A DNA stretch of 64,000 bases. It comes from Gonocerus acuteangulatus (lineage: Eukaryota; Arthropoda; Insecta; Hemiptera; Coreidae). The notes under the pieces are model-generated. The model was not told the origin of the DNA, did no database searches, and saw only the letters and a list, made by a program, of their open reading frames with translations. The stretch is from assembly GCA_946811695.1 (NCBI GenBank), contig OX328124.1:87138030-87202029 (forward strand), written 5' to 3'. This document shows positions 41,101-54,760 of this stretch, piece by piece; positions within the stretch are counted from its first letter, which is position 1; every line of letters begins with the position of its first letter. A program made the translations under genes and the position numbers.

Positions 41101-44100
41101 GGCCTCATCAATATTGAACATTTATGTAGATCTCAAGAAAGTAATCTGTGGCATTATATGAGATCGAGTGAGAGCCATCTTTTTAAGGAAATCGTTAAAT
41201 TGGACGAGAATTATACAGCCTTGAAATTGAAGATAATTAATGAACCGGATCTAAGGACAGAATTGGATCGCCTTTCTGAATGGCAAACGAAAGAACTGCA
41301 CGGGCGATATTACAGTCGTTTATTTGATCTGGAGGTGCAGACGACGTTGTCGGTAGCATGGTTGACTTCTGGTCGGCTATTTTTGGAAACTGAGGGTTTC
41401 GTAATAGCCATCCAGGACCAAGTAATTGCAACACCATCCTACCGACGACACGTTTTAAAAGATATTAGTATTTCGGACAAGTGCAGATTATGTAACAAGG
41501 CGTATGAGTCGATTCAACACGTGACGGCAGGCTGCGAAATTCTTGCGGGATCTGATTACCTTCAGAGACACAACAATGTTGCCAAGATATACCATCAAGC
41601 AATAGCAGAAAGGTTCGGCATTATAGAAAGTACGGTACCGTATTATCGCTACGTCCCGCAAAGACTACTAGAAAATGATGGAATTAAAATCTACTGGGAC
41701 GAAGCTATGATTACGGACCGAACTGTTCACCATAATAAACCAGATATTCTCATCATCGATAAGCATAATAAGACTGCTGATATAATTGATATCTCAGTGC
41801 CGAATGATGAGAATATCCGGAAAGCATATGCCGAAAAGCTGCGAAAATATCAAGACTTGGCCATTGAGTTAAAAGATCTCTATAAATTAGATTCCGCTAG
41901 AGTTACTGCAGTTATCATTTCGACCAATGGTTTGATACCGAACACTACAGTAAGTGCCACCAAATACCTGAAATTATCAGAGGAACACTTGATACTATCC
42001 CAGCAAGCAGTTCTACTCGACACAGCTCGAATCATAAGGAAATTTCTTAATGCCCATAATTAGTGCCTAAATAAAAAAATATTTAAAAAAATAAAAATAA
42101 TTCTTTTTACTGGTTGGAACTATCCCCCAGTAATCTGAGAGACCCCACCCCCCATAATAATAATAATAATAAATGAGTTACTAGCCCCAGAGCAGCTCGG
42201 CTGTAAACGTGGCTCTAAGGGATGTAAAGAGTTGTTAGTTTTAGATACATTTATTGCATCTCAGGTCTCGACGATACAGCGAAATCTCTCGATGGCATGG
42301 ATAGACTACAAGAAGGCATTTGATTCAGTTCCTCACTCCTGGTTGGTCGAAGTATTAAATATCTACAAGATTGCTGAAAATGTAACGGATCTGCTGTCAC
42401 GTATGATGGCTACGTGGAAAACAAAGCTCAGCTTTAGAAAGGGCACAAATAGGATTGAAAGTGAACTAATGAAGATACAACGAGGAATATATCAAGGCGA
42501 TAGCCTTAGTCCTTTATGGTTTTGTTTGTCCCTCAATCCAATGAGCCAGTTACTTCGTGACAGTGGATTTGGTTACCAGCTAACTGTAAATAATCCCGAC
42601 ACCAGGATAAGCCACAGTCTATTTATGGATGACCTTAAGTTGTACGCGAAGAATCCTGTCCAGCTACAAAGCATGACGGATATTGTTCAAGATTTTACTA
42701 GCACCATCGGCATGACGTTTGGTATTGACAAGTGTGCCGTACTGCATGTTTCAAAAGGGCAATCAGTTTTGACCAATAACATTGCGTTAGCTGATGGTGA
42801 TACTATCCGTGAACTCGAGGAGGATGAGTCGTACAGGTATCTTGGCGTACAACAACATCTGAAAATAGCCAAAAGAGAAGTAAAAGAGGAACTGAAGGCT
42901 GTGCTTCTTAAACGCTTGCGTCTGATTTTAAAAAGCTATCTACATGGCAGGCAGAAAATAAAGGCAATTAATACATGGGCAATATCATCACTGATTTACA
43001 GCTTCGGAGTCATCAAATGGTCGGATACATCGTTACAAGAACTGGATCGTCTCATACGAACAGAGATGACTAAGGCACGTATGCACCACCCCAAATCGTC
43101 AATTGAAAGGCTGTATTTACCCAGGAATAAAGGAGGACGAGGTCTCGCAAATATTCAAGACTTATGTCGCTCCCAGGAAATTAACCTGAGGAGCTACATA
43201 ATGGCAAGCGAGAATCGTCTTTTCAAGGAAATGGTCAAACTGGACGAGAATTATACAGCCTTAAAATTGAAAACAAGCAACTGGCCGGAAATCACGACAG
43301 AATCGGATCGCCTTGGCACGTGGCTAAAGAAAGCATTATACGGGCGATACCATAGTCGGTTATTTGATCCGGAGGTGGTGCTCTCATGGTCGGTAGCGTG
43401 GTTGACTTCTGGAAGGCTATTCCCCGAAACAGAGGGGTTTGTAATAGCCATCCAAGATCAAGTAATAGCAACAAGATCCTATTGACGTCACGTTTTGAAG
43501 GATGTCAACATCTCTGACAAATGTAGACTTTGTAACAAAACGTATGAGTCGATCCAGCACATTACGGGGGGCTGTGAGATTCTTGCGGGATCCGATTATC
43601 TTCAGCGGCACAATAACGTGGCCAAAATATATCATCAAGCACTCCCAGAAAAATATCGTATGTTGGATGGTGTGGTCCCTTATTACCGCTACGTCCCAAA
43701 TAGACTTTTGGAGAAAGGTACAATTAAAATGTATTGGGACAAAGCAATGTTAACGGACCGTACTGTCCATCACAATAAACCGGACATTCTTATCACTGAC
43801 AAGGGAAGTAAGACAGCCGATATTATTGATTTCGCAATCCCCAATGATGAGAATGTCCGGAAATCATATGCCGAGAAACCGCGGAAGTATCAGGAGTTGG
43901 CCATAGAGCTGAAAGACTTGTATAAATTGGATTCCGCAAGGATTACAGCCGTCATAATCTCGACCAACAGGCTCATTCCAAAAACGACGATTGCCGCAAA
44001 AACCTATTTGAAACTGCCGGAGGATCTAATTAAAAATGCCCAACAAGCGGTACTGCTTGATACCGCCAGAACGGTTCGGAAATTTTTAAATGAACGCCCG

Positions 44101-45947
44101 TAAAAAATCAACAAAAAAAATCAATAAAAACAATTCTTTCGGTTGGCAACAGCCCCCGAAAGAATTTATCCCAGGTAACTGAGGAGAAAACCCCCAATAA
44201 TAATAATAATAATGCAAGAAAAAAAAAAATTTTATATAGTTACACAGAAGAAAAGTAAATTCAGGTTATTATAATGTGTTATATTTTGTTATAAATGTTC
44301 AGTGTCTTAAAATGTCTAAGTATTGTGTCGATGTATGGACTACCTTCAGTCAGTAAGTCGTGAAGGTCGTGAGGAATGTCTAAGTCACTTCTAAGTCTAC
44401 AGTCTGTCAGTATGTGTCTAACAGTCAATGTCTCATTACAACTTGCACAGGTTGGTCTGTGCAAGTTGTAATGTATTAGAGATCTGGGCATTAATAACAA
44501 TAAAATCCATCTCTGATAATTAATACATTACATAATATTTAAAGAAAGAATAAAAATAAAAATTCCCCCATCGAGACTGGTTAATTGGAATCCCGGATAA
44601 TAGAGTCCCAGATAATGGAGGTCCTACTCTACTCACAGGGCAGGCGTGTTTGGACATTTTAAGGAAATTAGCAGGGGCCGAAAATAAAAATATTTTTCAA
44701 ACTTTTATTTTCATTTTGAAAAAGTAAAAGTTCAAAAATAATTTGTCGGGTCTAAAATTTTCTCTAAAAAGTTTTTTTTTACTGTTATTTTTAAACTTAA
44801 AAAATAAAAGTTTTAAAGTAATTGTTGCTAAAATACTTAATAGGAAAAAGTTTAAAGGAATTAATTAAAGCTAATAATGTTTATTTTTTGTTTTGTATCA
44901 ACAAATATATTTCTGTAAATAAACAAAAATAACTTTTTAGACAGAGAACATTTCACTTGTTTTGAAGAATTAATTAAATTTCAATAATAATTTATCTTGT
45001 AATTTGGTAGACTTCAGATTATATCTTTAATCATTTAATATGTGCATTAGGGTTGAAAAGGCTCTTTCAACACGAGTGTTGGGGGTTGTAGGATAACTGC
45101 TAGGAAGTGTGTATTTTCTTTCTTCCCACTATTCTAGGTATTGTAAACCAACAAAACCCTAAAATTCTTGATTAAAATACTGAAAACTTTTATTTCACAT
45201 TGAAAAAAATAAAAGTACTACATTAACTTTTATTTTCATGTACTTAATTTTAGGAGTTCCTAAATAACTTTTACTATTTAAATAAACATTATTTAACAAT
45301 TATTTTTTAACTTAAATAAAAGTTGTTTTTAACAGTTAAATTTTAACTTTTTGGATAAAAAAATAACTGTTTCGATCCCTGGAAATTTGATTAAGAGTTT
45401 TGTTACTTATATCCTTAGAGATAAATTTTTATCAATAACTATTTACAATTTTTCAAGTTCAATGCTTTTCCTTGTATTAGGCATTATCTTTGTGATCCAA
45501 AATTTAGAATTTGATCAAGTGCCTACAAAATGTTTTTGATGTCCATTCAGAGATGGATTTTATTGTTATTAATGCCCAGATCTCTTTGATATACAAAGTC
45601 CATCAGTGTAAGATTATCACTGCTTGATTTTTTTTCATGCCTGAGATGACACTTGACACTGTATTACTATTTTCAAGTAATTTTACAAAACGAGGAAATA
45701 ATTGTAATATATGCATTATTTGTAGATTTTTAAGTACTCTTGTTGTTTTTCAGCTGCTGCCTCTCCTGTTGACAAGTCTGACAATGGATCTCCCAAAAAA
45801 GGTGGGCCCAAAGGAAGAAAAAGACCAAAGAAAACCCCAAAGGATTTGACAGCCCCAAGACAACCATTGACAGGTACTTGGTTTACTGCTTTCTTTCACT
45901 TTTTTTTTTATTTTATTTTTTTTTTTTTTATTTATTTTTTATTTTAT

Positions 45948-45999
<52 letters not shown>

Positions 46000-48900
46000 G
46001 GAAATTCTTGGTGAAGTGATATATTCAGCCTGATCTGACATTGTCTTTATTGGATGCCAATCCAATTTTTATAACTTTATTTTATAAAGTTTTATAAAGT
46101 ATTATTTTTCCAATTTTTATTTTTATATTTTTATAAATTCACATTTCCTTGTGGAATACATTCATTGATCAGCTACATAAATTTTTTCTGTCTAAGCAAA
46201 TTAATTACAGTAGAACTTGGATAATTCGAACCCCTAGGGACCGATAAAAAAGTCCGAATTATCCAAAATTCGAATTGCAGAAGTTTTTGAAAATAAAGTA
46301 ATTTGAAAAAATCGAACTTCATGTTTTCACATTTTTTAATTAAAAATCATGAATTTATGATTACGTACATAGGTAATAAATAATTTATAAAAAAAGTAAA
46401 AATAAAAGTCTATTGTTTTGAAAAAAAGTCATTTTCATGGGCAAGAATTTTTTCTTTATTTTTCAGGTAAGTTGGTAAAGTGTTAAGAGGAAGTCCAAAG
46501 TCCTTGGCAATTTCAGATTTTTTCTTTATTAGATGGTGGGAGGGAATTCTAGGATAAAATGACAGGATGGAACTATAACAACCCCTGGAAGGGAGGAAAT
46601 GTGACCCACCTCTTTGCACAACTCCTAGAGTCCAAGAACTAGTCTAGGAGTGTGGCGCGCTTCTTGTCCCGGAACCCCTACATCCGTATCTTACTATCCT
46701 TCTTACCCAAGGGGAGAATATTTTCACAAGATTTAAGATCGACCACCTCTCTGTCCACTTCCCATTGGAGTCACAGACTCGTAAACAATTCAAATTATCC
46801 AAAAAATTGAAAGAAAAAACATACTGTTTTTTGAGATCTTGTTGCTATTTAGAATCTTTTCTATATTTATTTCGGCTTCCAATTATTTAAGTTTTTTCTT
46901 TTTAAAACACCGTCATTTTTAAGTTTTTTTTTTTTTAGGGAGAAAAATAACATTAGAAAGTGAAGACACATTTCCCATCCATAAAAATTCTTAGACAAAA
47001 AATAAGATCTGTTTTAATCTGCATCTATGAGCGTGTGTATTTAGAGGGATTTAATCATAAGCAAATATGAGTCAACTGCAAACTTATATATTTGTTTACT
47101 GTTAGCTCTAGATAAAAGTGCAGCAACTCACTGTTTGTAAAAGAGTCTACGAGACAACACCTACTGAGCAGCAACTAATTGTTTACAAATGCCCAACTAT
47201 AAGGTGATTTTTTAATCATACTTGGAGGCGAATTTTAAGGAAAAAAAGTCAAAATCAAGATATAAAAAAAAGTTATGACCGAAATAAACTGTTTAAAAGA
47301 AAACAATAAAAAATAAATTATTTATTTAATGTCCCTCAGGACTTGGGGGTCAATATATTAAATTATTTTGTTGCTTTATAGTTTTAGATCATGCATGTTT
47401 TTGTATTTTATTATCATAAATCAATTTTGTTTAGGCTATGTTAGATTTTTGAATGACAGAAGAGAAAAGTTTAGGGCTGAAAATCCTAATATGCCCTTTG
47501 CTGAAATAACAAAGGTTTTAGCTGCTGAATGGAGTGCTTTACCTCATGACCAAAAGCAGGTCAGTATTTACTTTAAGAGTTTTTTATACTTTTATTTATG
47601 TTCATGAAAAAAAAAAAAAAAAATACACAGGCCTAAGAGGAATTTTTTTTTAAAGTATAAGGTGGGCCATGAATTAGTTAAGATTTGAAAAAATTGTATA
47701 AAAAGAAAATCATTTGACATATTTTAAAAATTGTTTATTTACAAGAGAGTTAATTAGTTTAAATTAAAAAAAAAAAAAAAATACATCATCTAAATGACCA
47801 CTCTTTCGGCTTTTGCACTCTTCTAAGCGACTACCGTAATGTTTGAATACTCATCGGCAAAGAGACCGCGAAATTGCCGACATCTCTTGGCTGATTTAGT
47901 TAGTGTAGTGCATTTGGTTTATGGACCTTACTTTTTCGATTAGCACGAGCATACGCTTCCTGTTAATGCTGCTGAGTATGCGAAAGTGTTACAGGAGTTC
48001 TTGACACCAATCCTACTTGCTGAAATCATAACGTATGGTTTCAGCAAGGTGGAGCCACTTATCACTTATCCAATGAGTCCCTGCTGGTGTTCGAAGAAAT
48101 GTTTCCAGAACAAAAATTTCCAGACGAGGCGAAATCCCATTGCCACCCAGGAGTCCAGATCTATCCCCAGCAGACATCCCCTCTGGTGTCAAACTACAGG
48201 CCTTGCTCAATATAATTTCTGTTTCCATAAAATTCTTGAAATTTCTCTTCATATGTCTTTATACATTTTGTGTATATGATTTTTGAGGTTGCACTCATGA
48301 TGGAATTTTTGAAAAATTTCTTCAAATCATTGTCAATCCTACCTATAGCCTGTTCAGATAAGCTCAGGAGTTCCATTGCGCATGCACGAACGTTGGCGGA
48401 GATATCTCCTTATACTCTCCCTTCTGTTCCGCATTTGCAAAGCTAAGTATTGATAAGCATTAAACACTGTTCTTCCTTGCCTGCCCTCTCTCATAGCCTT
48501 CCCTAACCCTAAACAAGACATTATCAGTTTCACATAGGGTGTTGTTCATTGAAATAGTAATGCAAATGACGGGCCTGTCGGAAATAATTCCTGCAGAATT
48601 TCATGCATGCGGGATTTGAACTATTCCATCTAACTTAACAGGCTATAATAAACACCGAAAATTACCCTCATTAAAAGATATACATCTGTTAACATGATAC
48701 ATGCCAGAGTTAGTGTTTGTTCGACAAAAAACTTGGTGTATTGTATTCCTCTAGCAAATGATTGAACTGGAGGGGGGTTTACTTTGGACCCGAATTAGTT
48801 ATTTTCCCATACCAGCTCTAATGTCTGTTGTATCGCAACAAAACTCTGTATTCGTTGTAGTCATCGAAATAGAAAAATTATTTGTAAAAATAAACTAAAT

Positions 48901-51900
48901 TGGTTCATTAGGAGGGGTGGGTTTGGGAGGGGATCCAAATTAGCCAATTTTTTTGTTTGTCAATTGCCGCTACCATTGGATCATTTTCATAATATGTTAG
49001 GATTAATTATATATGTTGCTTTTGTTTTTTAGTGAAACGCTTTTATGTCAGTTTACCTTGAAGAACCATCAACATCCACACCATAGACTTCTTCGTGGAA
49101 GCATTTTTCTTGAAAGAGGGATAATCCTGTTTTTGAGGTTATGGTACCGTCTAGCGACAGGGAGCATATTTTTTGGACACATTCCAAGTATGTGTGGAAA
49201 CAATAATCAAAAACCTCAAATAGCGGTGCCTTTACTGTCTTCGAAACCACATAAAAAAACGAAAACAAAAAGCATCGACCATCATATCGAGTCAAGTTTC
49301 TCACATCAATGATGATTAATTAGAGAATAACAACTTTAAAGTCATTTGGTTAATCAATGATCACTTGACATCGTGATCAGTCCTTTGATTAATCAATGAT
49401 CACTTCATATTGTGATCAGTCATTTGATTAAATCCGAAATAAGACAATTGATTAATAGGATGGGCGGAACTATTTCGCCATAGTTGCGAGAATAAATAAA
49501 TAATAGGTCGTGGATGGTTTCCCAGACCCAATAATTGTTCCAAAAGATGTTTACCCTTCAATTCTATCGCTGTGGTGCATATCTAATCATACTGATAAAA
49601 CCCTCTCACTCTTCTTTTGATCACATATTTGGCCTCCTCTCCATTTATCTTAAATTTTGCACCTTATGCAACTAAAATATTTTGCCCTGTAATAATGAAG
49701 TAATGACATTTCTTTTCAGCAATATCTGATAGCTGCAGAGCAAGATAGAGAACGCTACCTTCAAGAAGTTGCTGCTTACAAACAGTCTGAAGCCTACAAA
49801 TTATTCAGTGAACAGCAAGCTAGCAAAAAACCTAAAGATGAGGGGGAAGAAACATTACAAGAACCTGAAAATGATGTATCTGGTTATGATATTCCAATCT
49901 TTACTGAAGAATTTTTGGACCACAATAAAGGTAGATTTTCTATTGAAAGGGTCTAAATGAAATGTTTCTTTAGCAGTTTCCCATACTTTCAAGATCATTT
50001 TTTTTTATTACAACACTTGAATCTGAGTAATATCGAGTTAGTGCCTAACCTAAATCAAACTATTGAAATATTTTAGAATACCATACAAATTATCCACTGT
50101 CTTATAAAATGAAAGGACTTATTGGAAAAATTATCATTTGTCATTCAGACTTTTCAGCAAAAATCCATCATTCATATTGGTCAAGGGAATGGTTTGCTTC
50201 AATCTTTAAATGATTGTTATCTTGTACTTTTCATTTCCAAAACTGCTGGGTTTCAAGTGCAGTATAAGAATTCACATAAAAGTTTATTTTTTATTTTATG
50301 AATAGAATTCTATTCAGTATGGTATTATGTGCTGTAGCCATTACTTAAGCCTTTTTACTTTTTTATTTCAGCACGAGAAGCTGAACTAAGACAGCTGAGA
50401 AAGAGTAACACTGATTATGAGCAACAAAACGCGACCATACAAACTTATATTGCTGGTCTTCATAGTGCCATTGAGAAATTGTCAGTTGAGACTCAGCAGC
50501 AAAGAAGCAATAACAATGCATTAGAACAGCATTTGCAACATCTTCGGTCTGTTTTCACGACTGCTTTTGTAAATGTGCAGGTTCCAGGTTTGTAAAGTTT
50601 CTTATTCTATTTTGCATAAAATTTCATGCAATTTTTATTTATTTTGTAAAAGGGAAATTACCACAAAAACATTCTTGTAGGAACATATAAACTGATACGA
50701 AGTCAAGGTATGGTTGGGATTCGGTTAGATGAAAAAAACGTCAGAACTTCAGGCAGAAATCTATATTGGACGTTTCGGCTGCACTTTGGCAGCCTTCTTC
50801 AGCTAAAAATAAATATACACAAATTACAAGTAAGAATAATCAGACAGTAAGGAGCTTTTTAAACATCATGACGATATATTTTGAAGGAATCTCTTTTTAA
50901 AATGCACATTAGATGGATACAAAATGTGGTTGTCAGTAAGTATAACTATTAACAAAGGTAAACAAAATGTAGAAAAACATAAGCCAACAGTAAACAGAAA
51001 CAACTGGCCGCATGAGCACACAAGTAACATCATTAACATAAGAAAAAACAATACATTCTTTTTATGTGAAAAAAAATGTAATAATTAATACATAGATTTG
51101 TACCACTAAATAATGCCTAGAGAGGAGGGAGGAAGATCAAGAAGACATTCTTATACTTACTGACAACCACATTTTCTATAATAACTACCTATCTACCTAA
51201 TGTGCAAAAAAAGATTGCTTCAAAATTTATTGTCTTGATGTTTAAAAACCTCCTTACTGTCTGATTATTCTTACTTGTAATCTGTGTATATTTATTTTTA
51301 GCTGAAGAAGGCTGCCAAAGTGCAGCCAAAACGTCCAATATAGATTTCTGCCTGAAGATCTGACATTTTTTTTCTCCTAGCCGAATCCCAACCATCCCAT
51401 TAACTTTGTATCATTGCAACGGCTAACTATCTCCATCTCATTATTTAAACTGATAATTTAATGTAATGCATTAATTTATTTTAAATTAATCTTGAATAAA
51501 AATCAGTAAATAAACAACAATTTTGTTAAAGAAAGAAATTCAGCAATATAAGCTGAATGAAAAAATTCTCAGATATTGATCTTAAATCACTGTAATAATT
51601 TTTGATAATATGATTTCTTGTTAATTGTTTTATTACAGTTATCTTTTTGTTTACTGATTTTTATGTAATTTTAATTGCCCTCTTAATTTTTACCCTAGAA
51701 TAGAGGCTGGAAGGTTCCATGTTCTGCAGTAAATAACATGGCCAATACTCCACAAAATAATTATGTTAGCACAAACTGCCATTTATGATCAGAATTAATT
51801 TGATAGTTCTAATCATTGTAAAAATATTATTGTATCATACTCATTGTTGAACACTTGCTTGATGTATTTTTTATTAAAATCTTGTTGTTTGTTGATTCTT

Positions 51901-52094
51901 AGTCCTATTTTGTCATTCCTTTAAATATTTTCCTGCCAGGAATGCTTCATAATACCTTTTTCTCAATGTAATTTTAGCACTTTCCTCCGAAGGAAAGTAG
52001 CTATTGAGGTTGGACTCATGACGGAATTTTTGAAAAATTTCTTCAAATCTTTATCGATCCTACCTAGTAGACACCGAAAATGACCCCCGTTAAA

Positions 52095-52158
<64 letters not shown>

Positions 52159-53436
52159 CTGTTAACACGATAGCGGCCAGAGTTTTTGTTTTTTCGTCAC
52201 GAAACTTGGTATATAGCATTCAATTAGCAAACGATTGAACGAGTTCGTTAACCACCAAAGTCGGTCCACCGGAAGGGGGGGTTTACCCCGAACCCAAAAC
52301 ACTAATTTGACTATGTCAGCCGTAATATTTGTTATATTTCAACGAAACTTGGTATTCGTAGTGGTAATATAGAGAGAAAAGTGAGATATAAAAATGAACT
52401 AAATCGGTTCATTAGAAGGGGGGGTTTACTCCGGACCCACAATACCAATTCGCCACTACCAGCCGTGATTTTTGGTATATTTCGACGAAACTCGGTATTC
52501 GTAGTGGTAATCCACAGGTAAATAACGGTTGTAAAAATAAACTAAATCGGTTCATTAGAAGGGGGGGTTTACTCTTGACCCAAATTCTTAATATACTCAT
52601 ACCGGTCGTAATTTCTGCTGTATTGTAACGTTACGTCGTGGGTAACTCATGAGAAAGAAGTGTTGTAAAAATGAGCTGAATCGGTCAATCGGAAAGCGGG
52701 GGTTTAATTTGTAATATATTTCAATAGAAAAGCCCGTCAGACGTAGGTTCACAAAGCCGCCGCAAGGAGCGCTTTCTACCACTAGGGTGGCTGTATCCTG
52801 TTCCTGCGTTAGATCAAAATATGATAATATGAGGTTTTTTGTATTTATTACGTAGTGTAATAGGTACCATTTGTAAACATAACTCTGGAAGCAAATTATT
52901 AATTGATTAGTTACTCATTACAAATTTAAAAGAGAACTATTCATGTTTTTATTTTATTTATGTAGGATATTTTAAGCAAATTGTTCTGGAAAGCAATCTA
53001 CACTACCCAAATTCTGAGGAAAGTGCTTAGTTATGCAGCTCCTGCGTGACGGACTTTTTTATCCTTGATATCAATGGTGAAATTCATTCCTACATCTTAC
53101 CGAACTGCATATTACCATTTCAAACTGACAAAATAAATAATTTTTAATTCTTGCATATGATTTGAGAAACTGTCATGAATTGAACCTACAAAAATTAACT
53201 CTATCTAGTCCGTCAAATATAGTGATATGAGCATTAAATAAAAGCCGTACAAAGCCAGAGAGGACTCATGTAAGTACATCACCCTGAAATATGATTGCTT
53301 CGTTGAGTCTTTTATTGTAAAGAGGAGACCCTTTATGAGATAATGCAGTAATAAGAAATCTTGGCATTTAATGACACATGCATCAGTTTGAAACTTCGGT
53401 GCACGCTGAGAGGAGTGTGTATATGTACATTATATA

Positions 53437-53484
<48 letters not shown>

Positions 53485-53509
53485 TATATAATGTACATAT
53501 ACATGGTTT

Positions 53510-53565
<56 letters not shown>

Positions 53566-54721
53566 GGTGTTTTGGTGGGGTAAGAAAAAGAAAAATGAAT
53601 ATATTTGAAAGTTAATGTACGAAAAGTTTATTTAGAAAAGTTTATATTATATTTTCTTTAAATCTCAGGGTTCATTTAATCTATTACCAAACTCACCACA
53701 TACGGACTTATGAATAACCATTTGAATAATTAAATTAATTTAATAAATTTCCTGAAAGAAAAGCATGAGAAATATGTGATTAGAATCATTTCTTACCATT
53801 TGTCATTTTATGTGTTGAGACCATATTAAATACCAGGAGAAAGGCTCATTATAAACAAAAGAGAGTTGGAAATAATTGACTTATATTGAAGAAAAGATAT
53901 AATTTTAGATGCCGCTGGCTGTGATATAAACTTAAATACAAAATTTGCTTGACTCACATATTTGTATCAATGTTGGGTTATCTTAGAAAAATCAGAACAT
54001 ATTTAAAATATTAACTTATATATTAAAATATAACTATTGGCCATTGTGAAATTTTAGATAGCTTTAAGAGTTTAATTAAAGATTGGCAGTGAGTGAGTTA
54101 TACTCAGCTTGTTTTACGGATGATGTTCTTGAAGTGAAGAGGCAGGCTGCTGGTAGTCGTGTTGAGGAGATGGATGGTCGGCTTCTACATCTTGGAGTTG
54201 TGTCTCCCCATCATGTCCAGTTGGTGCTCGGTGTCAGGCTGTGGTGGTGCAAAGGGTGCTCTCTCGCCCTTGGCTGGCGTTGAAGTGAGAGTGAGTGCTC
54301 TGGCCCTTCGTCGGCGCTGGAGTGAGAATGAGTGGTGGGGGAAGGCCCTACTTATAGGCGTTACTCCCACCATACCAAAAATGTCTGACTTCTTCGTCCT
54401 TCCCTGGATTTTCCTGTCCATACTTGGAAACACCTCTATCGTTATCTTCCTGGGAACTTGTATACCTTATCGCTCCTAGCCGATATATTTGGACTCTTCT
54501 ATCTACTTAACACTGCCTTTTTGAAAAAATAAATACTGCCAAACTAAACACTGCCAAATGCTATCTCTTTTATTATTCTTTTATTTATTTTATTGATTGA
54601 CAAATGATAATATTTGTGATGGACTTATGAAATATAAGCTAGCCTTTATTTTGAATAGGAATGCTACTCTTTGCTATGCCAGAAACTGACTCTTTCTAGC
54701 GCACCCCCCTTTTATATCATT

Positions 54722-54760
<39 letters not shown>

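Noticed and set aside
40357..41437. Several minus-strand frames within the Dong-type LINE
   Set aside because: Antisense shadows of the RT frame; no family features.
42154..42172. (TAA)n as an ordinary microsatellite
   Set aside because: It is better explained as the 3' tail or target of the LINE, since the second copy ends in the same kind of tract.
54083..54479. Overlapping frames in the GC-rich block of HMG20 intron 5
   Set aside because: Two plus frames and one minus frame of similar length, no recognised domain and no splice phase match to HMG20; kept only as an unassigned block.
53563..54720. Possible solo LTR (starts TGTGGTG)
   Set aside because: No matching end, target duplication or internal LTR-element sequence could be found.
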